Counted from the stretch's first letter, positions 11,432-22,617 are shown. The stretch: 64,000 nt of DNA from Adenophora triphylla var. japonica (GCA_022495995.1 JAFEMH010002493.1:1-64000); one strand, 5' to 3'. Numbers and translations: made by a program. Notes: generated by a model not told the origin, from the letters alone.

Positions 11432-11800
11432 CGGCTAGAAGACGATTCAAAGTCTCGCGCATTACATCAAATCGCGGCTAGAAGACGATTCAAAGTCTCG
11501 CATACATCAATCGCTAGAAGACGATTCAAAGTCTCGCGCATCATCAATCATGCGGCTAAGACGATTCAAAGTCTCGCGCACTACATCAAACCGCGGCTAG
11601 AAGACGATTCAAAGTCCTCGCGCACATCAAATCTACGATTCAAAGTCCTCTGCGTGGCACCAACCGCCGCGTAAGACGATTCAAAGTCCTCTGGGCCAGG
11701 CACCAACCGCCGCCGCGATGACGATTCAAAGTCCTCCAACAGGGCACTGGCACCAACAAAGAATCGAAGACGATTCAAGTCCTCACGCTATCCTCACTCC
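11432..11800 (+). repeat. GACGATTCAAAGTC tandem array
   Basis: About eight copies of a 42-60 bp unit, GCGGCTAGAAGACGATTC, AAAGTCTCGCGCA, plus a variable CATCAAA spacer. Confidence 0.85.
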
Positions 11801-11929
11801 AAGGCTTTAAACCACTCGGTCCGAAGACCGTATAAACCTCCCAAATCACTATCTCCGGCCCTAAGGCCTTAAACCACCCGATTAGGAAAATCGTAAAATT
11901 TCCATCCCAGACGCCACCACGTCTCACAA

Positions 11930-12275
11930 TTGACCTCGGCGGTCACCACATCTCTACCACCGACCTCGGCGGTCACACAACACTTCAGTGGCACCACCAC
12001 GCCCACTCACTCACAAATTCACGACCTCTCGAACTACGACTGTGCTTGATTCCCGCCAGTGGATACGTAGGAATCCTATCACAGGTCCACCATCGACCCT
12101 ATACGGCCACCTGTGACACCACCAGACACCACCACGTCCTCACCACCGACCTCGGCGGTCACACAACACCTGTGGCACCACCACGCCCGCATTCACAAAA
12201 CACTCACCCCACATCCGAACTACGACTGTGCTTGATTCCCGCCAGGATACGTAGGAATCCTATCACGTGGTCCAA
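11930..12275 (+). repeat. Duplicated 190-bp block with TACGTAGG motif
   Basis: CGAACTACGACTGTGCTTGA followed by TTCCCGCCAG and GATACGTAGGAATCCTATCA occurs at about 12,025 and 12,213, each with a flanking CACCACG-rich segment. The paired motif also follows pol at 4249 and occurs twice in E3 on the opposite strand. Confidence 0.8.
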
Positions 12276-12629
12276 ATTTATCGACCTAAACGGCCACCCA
12301 AAAGGACACCACCACGTCCTCACTTTGACCCTCACGGCCACTTCCTCTCCCAAAGACGCGATCCAGACATTAGGACCCTTATCTTATCGGCGACCCCACT
12401 TCTTTCATAAGTGACGCCGTCGAGGGCTTCGTAAGTACCCCAACTGGATCACTCCCTTTCAAACACACGGAAACACCGTAGACTCATCCACGCAGCCTCG
12501 TAGACCTCTCTCACTCAAAACCCTCTCAAAACCCTCTCAAACCCCCAACCAAACCAAGGGAGGAGCCTTTCTCGGGATAAAAAGGGACAAAAGGACCTTT
12601 TGGGAATTTTCAGAAATCGAAGCAATTAA

Positions 12630-12904
12630 GGTCCGTACGGACCTCTTTGTTTCAATGATTACTAAATCCCCTTAAAGTCCACAATATTCCTCAAATCCCT
12701 AAGAAATGATGACTTCCTCGCAGAGTTGGTCCGCACGGACTTTCGCATGCAAGATGGTCCGTACGGACCTTATTGCATTGGGACATCATCATTCCGTAAT
12801 ATTCTCCATCATTGCGCATTCCCTCAAATCGAGGAAATCCAAAATTCTCGATAACCAAGAAGGTCCGTACTGACCTCTTTGCTCCGAAATTTTTACTATA
12901 AATA
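12630..12904 (+). promoter_or_regulatory. E1 LTR promoter: palindromes plus TATA box
   Basis: Palindromes GGTCCGTACGGACC at 12,630 and 12,756, near-copies at 12,728 and 12,862, then TATAAATA at 12,897-12,904 followed by GAGGGCTCCC. The last palindrome ends exactly 21 bp before the TATA box; the E3 LTR has the same 21-bp gap with a different palindrome. Confidence 0.8.
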
Positions 12905-13508
12905 GAGGGCTCCCTCCTCATTTTCACACACCTCCCACTTCTCTCTTCCTCCCTAAGCCTTCGGCTCCCCTTCTAAGACCTTTCGAGGCACTCCCGCCCC
13001 TTTCGATCCTTCCGAGGCCTTCCGAGCTCCTCGCGGTGCTCCGGCCTCCCGAGCGCTCCCGAGACGCTCCCGCTGCCCCGAGGCACTCTCGAGGTACTCG
13101 AGGCCCCTCGTGGTACTCCGAGGCCTTGCCCGGTCTTTCCACTCTGTCCCGCTCTTTCCGAGTCAAACCGACGATCCCAAATCACGCCGAAATCCCGCCC
13201 GAGTGACTCCCCGCCACCACAACGCACGCCGAACCTCTCGCCCGAGTGATCCCGACGATCCCCACGCACGCCGAACCTCTCGCCCGAACGCAGCCTACAA
13301 CCTCAACTCACGCCGAAACTCGTCCGCGTACAACCGGTCCTCTCCCGGCAATCCCGATCCGCACCGAACGCTACTCCGACCTCAAACACTATTCCCACCA
13401 AGACAGACACGAACCAACATTGGTAAGGCTTCCTTCCTATAATATTTCAATACATTTCCATACATAGCATACAATGTAGACATCCGATACAAAGATGCAT
13501 TTTTAAAA

Positions 13509-13526
13509 GCACACACACACACACAC
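13509..13526. repeat. (CA)n microsatellite in E1 LTR
   Basis: Nine CA units. The E3 LTR carries a longer GT/CA run at the corresponding place (58,425-58,449). Confidence 0.9.
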
Positions 13527-13799
13527 AACATTTAAAGGATATTAGGGGTATCCGAAAGACTCGTTTTTACGAGGCTACTCTGGTGAGCTCTAATATTCTA
13601 ATATTCTCTTCCCTGGGAGTCATCTCGACCTCCGAACTCAAAATCTCATCACACAAAAACGGTTTAAAATTATCTTTAAACTGATGCCCTTTTTCAATGT
13701 TTTGGGCTTAATAAAAACGGCGTGGCGACTCTACAAATGCGAAAACAAACGGCGAGACACCTCCAACGCGAAAGATGCCAGATGCCGGGGCCGCGAGGC

Positions 13800-14447
13800 C
13801 TGCTCGGATCCGGGTAATTTCAATATGGTTATCCCAACCATACACTTTATTCTGAGTGTCCAAGAACAAACCTCGTACATTTCTGATTGAGGCTACGCTC
13901 ACTATGGATTTTCCTTTCACAGTGGATCGGGTCGTCCTAAGAGCATCGACGAAACACTTTGTTGCATGGCTCGTAGCCGAGGAATCTGCAGACTACGATG
14001 AAGACGGATAGGATCCTGACGGCATTGGCACTTAACTCCATTGGCACGCAGTTTGAGTCCTCCAAAAACTCATTGATGAAGGGTTCGAGGGGCAACCTCA
14101 AGCCGAGCTCGAATTGTTTATAAAAGAAGGCTACTTTCTCTTTGCTGGTAAGGAGGGTCTGTCTACGGGGCTCGTATTCCTTCTGACTGAGATACTCAAG
14201 TCTATAAGTAGAGGCTTGGACCCCGTAAGAATCTCGTAGGGAATCAATCGCAGCCTTCCCAACATCACTCCTTCCTCGTACCGACCTTGGTAATGGCCCA
14301 TTCCCTCGCGCCCGGCTCCAAAGCCTCGTTAATTTCTCCCACTGCGTACACCGGTATTGAAAGGCGTCAAAAATTCGAGGGCTCCCGCACTTGTGCCGGC
14401 CTCGTTCACTTGGTTTGGTTGATTAGGACGTCCGTCGTGATCCATGT
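13800..14447 (-). pseudogene. Antisense Transposase_28-like gene of E2, truncated
   Basis: Starts at ATG 14,445 right after a likely acceptor TTTTGTAG and reads MDHDGRPNQPNQVNEAG. After a frameshift near 14,340 it continues AIDSLRDSYGVQASTYRLEY, EYEPRRQTLLTS, KVAFFYKQFELGLRLPLEPF and LSANAVRILSVFIVVCRFLG, then stops. The block LPLEPF...V...LSANA.RIL..F...CR resembles the putative gypsy-type transposon family PF04195 (Transposase_28), a frequent extra ORF of Tat-like elements. The remainder (GLFLDTQNKVYGWDNH) runs to about 13,800 where the E1 LTR interrupts it. Family assignment is from motif memory. Confidence 0.65.
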
Positions 14448-14881
14448 CTACAAAACAGGGGGAAAGAGCAAGGGAATCCGTCCTAGTATCAATGGGCGAC
14501 GACCTATCTAAGTGGAAACCTAGATTCCCCGAAACCAAATCCCTAAGTGAATCACGACGGGACAGTGGAGTAGTGAGTTCGGATATGATTGGGTAGGTCG
14601 CTCATTGACCAAAGGTGTTACCCTGTCATCTTCCTCAAATTCCCCAAGAACTTCATCACTGGGAACCCCAATCTCTCATCTTCAAAACTAAATTTTACCA
14701 ATATTGTGGAACATTCACTAAAGGGATTTTCCTCCAAATGCCCCTAGCGCATTTATAAACCCTTTGGTTGAGCTCCAAAGCCAAATTTAACCCTCCTCAA
14801 AGCTTACCGTTCGGGGCCCCATTAAACAAATTCTTAAACCCCAAGAAAACCCGTAAAATGAAGAACAAATGAATAAATTAC

Positions 14882-15095
14882 CTGGTGCTAGGGTTTCAAG
14901 ATGGATTTTCCAATGAAGTTTACCGCTGCAAATCAAAGAAATCCCTAATCCACGCTACTGGGTTGCTCAGAGGCGGAGAAGCCGTAATCCTTCGATATCA
15001 CCGGAAAACGCTGAGTGCGGTTGCCGGAGTTGAACATGCCGGTTGCCGAAAATCGCTCGTTGCTATTTGCTCTAAATAATCAAGGGTGCGTAAAG
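14882..15095 (-). other. Inferred 5' UTR exon of the E2 antisense gene
   Basis: On the minus strand this lies about 30 bp downstream of a TATA box and ends at a good donor, CCAG/GTAATTT. A T-rich stretch with TTTTGTAG just before the ATG at 14,445 would be the acceptor, giving a 5' UTR intron of about 430 bp. Confidence 0.45.
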
Positions 15096-15118
15096 TTTGA
15101 AATGGAGGTGGGAGGAAG

Positions 15119-15126
15119 CTTTTATA
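15119..15126 (-). promoter_or_regulatory. TATA box of the E2 antisense gene
   Basis: TATAAAAG on the minus strand in the context CCAGTATAAAAGCTTCC, followed by a pyrimidine-rich leader. A near-palindrome GTCCCATGATGGGAC lies about 85 bp upstream (about 15,211). Confidence 0.55.
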
Positions 15127-15394
15127 CTGGGAAGATGAAGGGTTTATACCGGGAAATCCAAACGACGAAATGATGGAAGCATTAAATACCCGCTGCAGTT
15201 TCCAAGGAGAATGTCCCATCATGGGACGCGTGTCAATTAATGAAGAGATCCTGGCCATCCACGTCATCAATGCTGACGTCACCACAATTCAAAATTCAAA
15301 TTAACGTCGTACGGATAACTCTAATGGGGAAACGTCAAACTCCTGGCCCGTCAAGACGATCCATGAGTTGGGGGTCACTGAACGAAATATTTCA

Positions 15395-16247
15395 TGATGG
15401 GCCGGGCCCAATATATCTCTACGAGACTGGGGCCCAGCAAGCCCACTAAGGGATCAAGGTTAATGAAGCCCACCAGGGTTTAGGACATGGCCCGTCGATA
15501 CACTAGATGGCGGTCGTCGCCAATGAGCGACCAAGCCCATCTAACAACGAGCCTTCCCACCATAAGTCAGAGCCCATCGTAACGAAGAACTACATCGTTG
15601 CCACTGAGCGACCCAACTCATCAGGAGAACGTGATGACTCACTCGTTCACTCGTTCCTCGAGTCCTATTAAGGCGACGACCTTACTGGACATGCAGCTCC
15701 AGGTCGTCTCTTCACTTAGCTTCCTCAACAAGCTTGATCCATATGCTATTTTGGTATAACGTCAGACCTACCACTGCGACATTCTGCACGTGCAATCACG
15801 AAACCAGTAATAACGCCAAAAGGTGTTCAGATTGACTTTCCATTATAAGGCAAACCACTTATCCGTGTCAGACACAGCAGTGTCCTTTCTTAGGCGGAGC
15901 AATCCCCACACGCCACGTGTATGCCTAGGGAACCAAGCTGATCCAACGGTTGGCAACAACCCAATCCAACGGTTCAGATGAAAACCCTAATACCACTTCA
16001 TCCACTATAAATATGGGAACAGAATCATGGACTAAGGTAATGCTATTTTGCATATTCACGTAAACACACACCCACCATATTATTTCCACCACCTTCCAGT
16101 CCATACACTGATTCTCACGCCGGAGGGCCTTGCCAGAGGAGCCCCGGCACAGTTCACAGTTGTTTTCTTGTGTTGTGCAGATCCTAAGTCAGCTCAATAA
16201 CTCGCTGGACAGCAATAACTGAGCCCAAACGCATTCCTGCATCATCA
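15395..16247 (+). repeat. Probable LTR of E2
   Basis: Ends with GCATCATCA and may begin TGATGGGCC, giving TGATG/CATCA termini and 853 bp. It contains TATAAATA at 16,006 and, about 105 bp on, CACGCCGGAGGGCCTTGCC, a block seen in the R/U5 region of Tat LTRs and again in the gypsy LTR at 42.0-44.2 kb. The left border lacks a convincing polypurine tract, so it is tentative. Confidence 0.5.
16006..16013 (+). promoter_or_regulatory. TATA box of the E2 LTR
   Basis: TATAAATA in the context CCACTATAAATATGGG, upstream of a C- and A-rich leader typical of LTR R regions. Confidence 0.6.
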
Positions 16248-16269
16248 GGTCTGATTTTGATTAATCTTG

Positions 16270-16761
16270 TGTTGGAACATAAACGATCCATCAAACCTTG
16301 AACTGTCTCATAACTAGATTAAGAAGAGAAGAAGAAGAAGAAGACGGAAGCGTGTACCTTGTGATTCCATGATTTCTTAGTCTTGTTCTTAGAGGGGGAA
16401 GTATGAAGATAGTCTTCAAGGTAGGAAAGAGTAGATCTTCTAAATGATGAATGTCCTTATTCTCTTTAGTCTTCAAGTACTTAGAAAGATTATGGACTGA
16501 ATGAGAATGTAATAACTAGTAGATTCTAAGGCTGATGGAAAGGCCTTTATATAGGAATCCAAGGAGCACTTCATTTAGGGACTACACCTATTGATATATA
16601 AGATATTATCATTATGCCCATCATTTAATGGTAGTCTTATATTATGGAATTCTACATATTATATTATATCCTTTTCTTTATATAAAATATTATAATATTT
16701 ATCACTTATTTTATTAAGTACTTTCACTAATAATACATGTTATATAATCCATGTTCTAACA
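16270..16761 (-). repeat. 3' LTR of Copia 1 (492 bp)
   Basis: Runs TGTTGGAACATAAACG to CATGTTCTAACA on the plus strand, with TGTT/AACA ends. It carries the only surviving promoter copy of the element and a GAA microsatellite (16,325-16,343). Confidence 0.95.
16546..16553 (-). promoter_or_regulatory. TATA box in Copia 1 3' LTR
   Basis: TATATAAA on the minus strand (CCTATATAAAGGCC). The 5' LTR has lost this segment. Confidence 0.65.
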
Positions 16762-16775
16762 ATCTCCCACTTGGA
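16762..16775 (-). other. Polypurine tract of Copia 1
   Basis: Minus strand CCAAGTGGGAGAT lies directly upstream of the 3' LTR, the expected plus-strand priming site. Confidence 0.85.
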
Positions 16776-17128
16776 TTATAATAACATATATTTATACTTA
16801 ATAAAATCCTTCAATCATATTTATAACATAAATGACAACCCTTATGTGCACTTTGTTGTCATTCGAAACCAATCCCGTCCATTAGTCACATAAGTATAAG
16901 GACTAAAGGGGCAGTCGTTGTAATTGATTCGCAACTAAACCCACATTAATCATATATATATATATCCAACTAAATGACATAGATTAAGTATAGATATGTA
17001 GCATGAAATATTTACGAATATATATGAAGAATGCATATATATATTCTCCAACTAGTCCTACTTTAACCAAATGAGATCAATTTAAATAAAAACAACACAA
17101 GGAAATAGAAAACAAAACTCTCACTGAT
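16776..17128 (-). other. 3' untranslated region of Copia 1
   Basis: AT-rich, with TATATATA runs and no coding signal, between the pol stop and the PPT. Confidence 0.7.
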
Positions 17129-20100
17129 TTAAGCATTATCAAAAGTCATTACACCCATATGAGCAACATGCTCGTGAAATACTAAAGGGGATAATGCCTT
17201 AGTAAATGGATCCGCAAGCATAGAGTTTGTACCAATAAGTTCTATTTCTATTTGCTCATTTTGTACTCTCTCTCTTACAACAAGAAACTTAATATCTATA
17301 TGCTTAGATTCAGATGAACTCTTGTTGTTGTTGGAGTACAATACTGCGGCTCTATTGTCACAATATAACTTAAGAGGTCTTTCAATACCTTTGACAACTC
17401 GCAGCCCTTCAATGAATTTACGCATCCATATAGCTTGATTGGATGCCTCGTAGCAAGCAACAAATTCGGCTTCCATGATGGAAGTAGTAACTAATGTTTG
17501 CTTGGCACTTCTCCAAGAAATTGCTCCACCGGCCAAAGTGAAGACATAACCCGATGTCGATTTGCGACTATCTTGGCATCCAGCAAAGTCGGAATCGGAA
17601 AAACCAATGATCTCAAGATGATCCGACTTTGTATATGTAAGGATGTAGTTCTTAGTGTTTTGTAAGTATCTCATCACTCTTTTGGCTGCGACCCAATGTT
17701 CTCTTCCCGGATTGCTTTGATATCGCCCAAGCATGCCAACAATAAAGGCAAGATCTGGACGATTACAGACTTGTGCATACATTAGGCTTCCTACTGCCGA
17801 TGCGTAAGGGATATTTTCCATATACTTGGATTCAAGATTATTTTTAGGACATTGCTTTAAGCTGAACTTATCTCCCTTAGAGACCGGGATGTCATGTGGT
17901 TTACAATTTTCCATGCTAAACCTTTGTAATACCTTCTCTATATTGCTCTCTTGTGATAATCCTAACATACCCCGTGAGCGATCACGATGTATTTGGATTC
18001 CTAATACAAAAGAAGCTTCTCCAAGATCTTTCATCTCAAATTTGTTTGAGAGAAATTTCTTAGTTTTCTTAAGAAGGTCCTTATCATTACTAGCAAGTAA
18101 AATGCCATCCACATATAAGACCAAAAATATAAATCTACTCCCACTGAACTTATGGTACACACAATCTTCACCAAAATTCATTTCAAAGCTAAATGAAAGA
18201 ATAACTTGGTTAAATTTTAAGTACCATTGACGAGATGCTTGCTTAAGCCCATAAATAGATTTCTTAAGTTTATAAACTAGTTGACTAGTTTGATCCGAAT
18301 CAGTAACCATTTCTGGTTTCTTCATATAGATAGTTTCCTCAATGTCGCCATTGAGAAAAGTTGTCTTTACATCCATTTGATGAAGCTCAAGGTCAAAATG
18401 TGCCGCTAAAGCCATAATGATCCTAAAAGCATTTTTAGAGGATACCGGTGAAAATGTTTCTTTGTAATCAATGCCTTCTTTTTAAGTAAATCCTTTAGCG
18501 ACTAGACGAGCCTTATGTCTTTTCACATTACCTTGTGAATCCCTTTTGGTCTTAAAGACCCATTTACACCCAATGGGTTTCACATTCTTAGGTAATGGGA
18601 CAAGATCCCAAACGTCATTATCATTCATGGATTTTAACTCTTCATTTATGGCATTAATCCACTTATGAGAATTTGGACCACTAATGGCTTCATGAAAGGT
18701 TATTGGCTCATCTCCCACTAAACCTAACGGTTCCTCATTCTCGGCAAGATACACATCATAATAATCCGGTATAACACTCCTTCTTGCTCTATTAGATCTT
18801 CTTAATGGCACCGATTCTTCTTGATTTTGAGGGTGTTGAATTTCCTCATCAACATTTTCATGTTGTTCATTAATAGGAGAATTAACATCATTTTGAATTA
18901 TATGTTCTTGTCGAATTTCAGGCACAACTGCTTGATTTTCGATAGGAACTATAGGAAGAGGTATATAAACGAATTCCTCTTTCATTTCTTCAAATTCAAA
19001 ATTACTATTCAAATTTTTCCCTCTAAATTCAACATCCTCAAAGAACTTAGCATTTCCCGTCTCGAAAAAGGTTCTAGTTTTTGGGTCATAGAATTTATAT
19101 CCCCTAGATCTTTGAGAATACCCTACAAAATAACTACTAACGGTCTTAGCGTCCAACTTTCCTTCGTTAGGTCTATAAGGCCTAGCTTCGACTGGATAAC
19201 CCCAAACATGAAGATGATTTAGGGACGGTTTCTTACCGGTCCATAATTCATAAGGGGTTTTGTCAGTAGCTTTTGAAGGAGCTCTATTAAGTAGGTAAGG
19301 TTGCGGTTTTCAAAGCATCGCCCCATAATGAGTGAGGTAAAGAAGTACAAGAAATCATACTTCTTACCATATCCTTAAGGGTTCTATTAAGTCTCTCGGC
19401 TACATCATTCATGCTAGGTGTCCCCGACATGGTGTAGTGAGGGACAATCCCACACTCTTCCAAATAGCGAGCAAAAGGACCCGGACGTTGTTCTCCCAAA
19501 CCGTCATTCCTACCGTAGTATTCATCACCACAATCGGATCTAACGTTCTTAATAGTCTTTTAAAGTTGATTTTCAACTTCAGCTTTAAAAGACTTGAAAA
19601 CGTCCAATGATTGAGACTTTTCATGAAGTAAATAAATGTATCCATAATGAGAGAATTCATCTATAAACGTAATAAAATATGTTTGTCCGTTCCATGAAGG
19701 GGTAGGGAATGGTCCACATATGTCCGTATGAATTAGTTCTAAGACTTTTGCAGCTCTCAAGGATTCATTTTTGTTTGTACTATTCGTAAATTTTCCCTTA
19801 AGGCATTCAATACAAAAGTTATTTTTCGGAGTATCAAGCTTATGCAGTATTCCCTCGGACACAAGCTTGTCAATTCTCCTTTTGGAGATATGACCCAAAC
19901 GCCTATGCCACAAGGTATAAGAGTTTTTACTTGAAAACTTTCGTTTTATGCCTCGAGAGTTAGTTTCATTATTATGGGACTCATTTAATGAATTGACTGT
20001 GTCAAGTGAATATAGATTATCAATGTAAGACAAAGAACTAGTACCAAAAAGCTTTGAATCAAAATATAAATTACATTTATTATTACCGAAGATAGAGGAA

Positions 20101-20405
20101 TAACCTTACCGATCTAATGTAGTGACGGAAATCAAATTCCGTCTAAATGATGAAATAATAAATACATTATTCAAAACTAAATAATATCCGGTACTAAGAG
20201 ATAATCTAAAAGTCCCTATGCTCTCCACCTCTACCAGCTTTCCAGCTCCCATGTAGATGAATCTTTCACCTTCATTGGGCGTTCGGTAGTTCAGGCAACC
20301 CTGCATACATGAACTTATGTGAGTAGTTGCACCGGAGTCTAACCACCATGTATACGAAGGAATTGAAACTAAATTAGCTTCAGTACAAACAAAGCTAAAT
20401 GACAT
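17129..20405 (-). pseudogene. Copia 1 pol (protease-integrase-RT-RNase H), broken
   Basis: Protease: WWLDSGATTHISS (about 20,340). Integrase: HHCC finger LWHRRLGH...CIECLKGK, core HTDICGPF and FITFIDEFSHYGYIYLL (about 19,660-19,720), later GTPSMNDVAERLNRTLKDMV where the usual NGVAER has changed. Linker GYSQRSRGYKFYDPKTRTFF. RT: WVFKTKRDSQGNVKRHKARL, then LVLYVDGILLASND, where the second aspartate of YVDD is glycine, a change expected to abolish polymerisation. RNase H: DSDFAGCQDSRKSTSGYVF and MEAEFVACYEA, ending near 17,129. Breaks: a stop at about 18,485 (GFT-stop-KEGIDYKE, consistent with CAA to TAA), a frameshift near 19,300, others near 19,500 and 20,070. Copia lineage not assigned. Confidence 0.92.
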
Positions 20406-20417
20406 ACCTTTCTTAAT

Positions 20418-21206
20418 TCACCATTGGCGATACTTAGGGCAGTCGGGCTTCATGTGGGTGGGGTCCTTGCAAAAGAAGCACTTCTTCACCTTTTGATCAT
20501 TTGATGATCCCTTAGGCTTCTTTGTTGCAACCGCAATCTCCTTACCTTTTCTCTTAATCCCACGAGAAGAGGTAGATGCATAATGTGCACATTCGGGTTT
20601 GGTATGTTTCAACCTATCTTCTTCCTCCGTGACATGTGAAATTAATTCATTAATATTCCACTTGTCCTTTTGACAATTGTAGGTCGTTTCAAAATGATCA
20701 AATTGTGGAGGAAGAGAAATTAAAGCCAAATGCACAAGCAAGTCTTCCGACAAGTCCAACTTAAGTGCTTTTAATTTCGTTGATAGGTGAAACATTTCCA
20801 TTATGTATTTCCTTAGGTTTTCGGTGCTCTTATACCTCATGGAAACAAGCTTCCTCAAGGTAGCACTTGTTTACGATTTATCGCTTTTTGCAAAGCGTTG
20901 TTCTAGAGCATCTAGGAAACCTTTAGCACCATCATCCTCGGAGACACTGTTCAGAAATGTCTCCGGGACTGCATTCTTTATTATGCTTAGGCTGACGCGA
21001 TTAGAACGCTTTCACCTCTCTGAACTTAAGCGGTCTTCCGCAGTGCTTTTATCAGTTAGAGGGGCAGGAGCTTGTTCTCTTAATGCGAGGTCAAGGTCCA
21101 AACAGCCTAAGACCATAGTTATCTTGTTTTTCCAAGTTTTAAAGTTTGTCCCAGTTAGCAAAGGAATTGAGTTTAAGGCAGTAGTAACAGATGAAGCACT
21201 GATCAA
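20418..21206 (-). pseudogene. Copia 1 gag, broken
   Basis: N-terminal part LNSIPLLTGTNFKTWKNKI and MVLGCLDLDLALRE, then a frameshift near 21,015 and a TAA near 20,868. It continues LRKLVSMRYKSTENLRKYIM and ends with a CCHC knuckle CFFCKDPTHMKPDC (C-X2-C-X4-H-X4-C). Just upstream is TTCATTCAG, a likely splice acceptor also present before the gag of Copia 3, whose gag is clearly homologous but intact. Confidence 0.9.
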
Positions 21207-21961
21207 ATCTGAATGAAGAGAACAAAAGAATGAAATAAAACATATATAAGAAACTACACAATGATTAATTATATCAAAATGAAATCCATCAAAAAGATAA
21301 TCAATATGACATCAAGACTAATCTTTGGATTGCGAATTGACTCACAATTTGATTTATCTTAGGGTAAACAAATAGCTCAAACAACACACTTTAAATACTT
21401 GCCTTCCTTTGGGCTGGATCAAGTACAAAAAATGTCCTAAAGTTTAAGGTACTTGTTTCCCGGTAATAAATAACATAAACGATTCACTTTAAACACCCGC
21501 CTTCCTTTGGGATGGTTCACAGCATTTAAAATGACCAAAAGTTTAGTTCAATTATTACCCCATGAATGTAAATACTTAGTCAACAACAAGGTCTCCTTTG
21601 GGAAACAAGCATATTATCACATATCAACACTTACATTCATCACTTTAACAAATTTGTATTTAAATAACGTAAATTGCTTTGGCAACAATATTATTTAAAC
21701 AATGAATAAATTTGTTTAAGCATATAATTAATCATACTTTAGGGCACTTAAGACTTTAAGGTAATTTCTGAAAATTTAAAGGGTAAAGAAATAAGCGAAA
21801 TTTATTAATAAAAGACAATATCCTTTTGTTCTACCCGTCCATTCTTAAAGTTTAATAACTCCAAGAACCACTGAAGCGCGACTGGTGTCCAGATATTATA
21901 ATTTATTAATGAATTATCACAAAATTCTGGGCAAAAAATGAACCTGAAAACACTGTATAGG
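21207..21961 (-). other. Copia 1 leader
   Basis: Noncoding leader with repeated CCCAAAGGAAGGC-like motifs (minus strand, about 21,400 and 21,500; partial at 21,600). Copia 3 has related CCAAAGAAAGGC motifs in its leader. Confidence 0.5.
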
Positions 21962-22137
21962 TGGGCGACCGCCCATACAAGGTAAGCGACCGCCCAACCC
22001 CATTTTCAAGTGTTGATAAAAGGTCTGTTCAAGTGGGCGACCGCCCATGAAATATGGGCGGTCAAGACCAAAGTTCAAACGACGCTAAATGTTCTGTTCG
22101 AGTGGGCGACCGCCGAGAGAATGTGGGCGACCGCCCA
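21962..22137 (-). promoter_or_regulatory. Three palindrome-doublet modules in Copia 1 leader
   Basis: Element-sense TGGGCGGTCGCCCA at 22,124-22,137, 22,034-22,047 and 21,962-21,975, each paired with a second, sometimes decayed, copy exactly 21 bp away (22,103, 22,055, 21,983). Spacer is 7 nt; after each doublet come 6 nt and CAGAACA, CAGACC or CAGTGTT. Doublets repeat at 72 and 69 bp. The same 14-mer and layout occur in the unrelated solo gypsy LTR at 51 kb. Confidence 0.85.
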
Positions 22138-22603
22138 AGACCACAATTTGCCCAGAATGTCGAAAAGCCACCATTTTTACACCCTTTTATGAACAGATTT
22201 GAACCAAATAGAGAGGCATACCATACCGCCCTTTGCTAGGACAAAGAGCCATAACATCCAATTTTCTAGATTTAGACTATCAATTCTTAACTTAATGGTG
22301 AATCAATATTCAACCAAAGCAAGTAGATCCGCATACTCACATCACATTTTTAAATGCGTGGCTATGCATATGAACAAACTCACAACGCATCCAAGGATGG
22401 TGGCTATGTTCAAAAAATGGGATAATCTTGCATTAAGAATTGAAAGCCTTTTGAGTAAATTTATAATTTAGAAGTAACATAATACTCTAGAATCTGAATT
22501 AGAGTATGATAATTCAAGAACACATGATAAACATAGAATCTTTTCAAGAATTAAAAGCATAAGGATTTACAAGAAACTCAAACTCAATCCAGTATATGAG
22601 TAG

Positions 22604-22615
22604 GCTCTGATACCA
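22604..22615 (-). other. Primer binding site of Copia 1
   Basis: Minus strand TGGTATCAGAGC two bases inside the 5' LTR, the classical copia PBS complementary to initiator tRNA-Met. Confidence 0.95.
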
Positions 22616-22617
22616 AT

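Larger units (their letters stand above)
1..13790 (+). mobile_element. Tat-lineage Ty3/gypsy retrotransposon E1, 3' part
   Basis: Sense order is RT, RNase H, a second RNase H, integrase, two antisense genes, tandem arrays and an LTR. The extra RNase H downstream of the Ty3-type one is the hallmark of the Tat lineage (established knowledge). The 5' LTR and gag lie outside the window. Every coding part is broken by short indels. The 3' end falls inside an antisense gene of another element (E2), so E1 is the younger insertion. A target-site duplication cannot be tested because the left end is missing. The exact right border is uncertain by about 20 bp. Confidence 0.85.
12431..13790 (+). repeat. 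3' LTR of E1
   Basis: Identified by comparison with the E3 LTR on the other strand. The junction GCCGTCGAGGGCTTC/GTAAGTACCCC matches GGGGCTAC/TGTAAGTGCTCC of E3, and both LTRs share, in the same order, a palindrome, TATA box, CA microsatellite, AAGACTCGTTTTTACGAGGC-like block, TTTTTCAATGTTTTGGGC-like block and GGCGTGGCGACTC near the end. Length is about 1.36 kb against 1.76 kb in E3. The leading T of the expected TGTAAG is lost. The right end is set by loss of similarity and by resumption of the E2 antisense gene. Confidence 0.75.
13791..16247 (+). mobile_element. Gypsy element E2 remnant (antisense gene plus LTR)
   Basis: An antisense Transposase_28-like gene precedes a plus-oriented LTR, the same order as in E1. 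E1 cuts the antisense gene on the left, so pol of E2, if present, lies beyond E1 and outside the window. Confidence 0.65.

Noticed and set aside
13722..13735. GGCGTGGCGACTC read as a gypsy primer binding site
   Set aside because: In E3 the same motif lies about 85 bp inside the LTR, whose end is fixed by the broken Copia 3 gag, so it belongs to the LTR.
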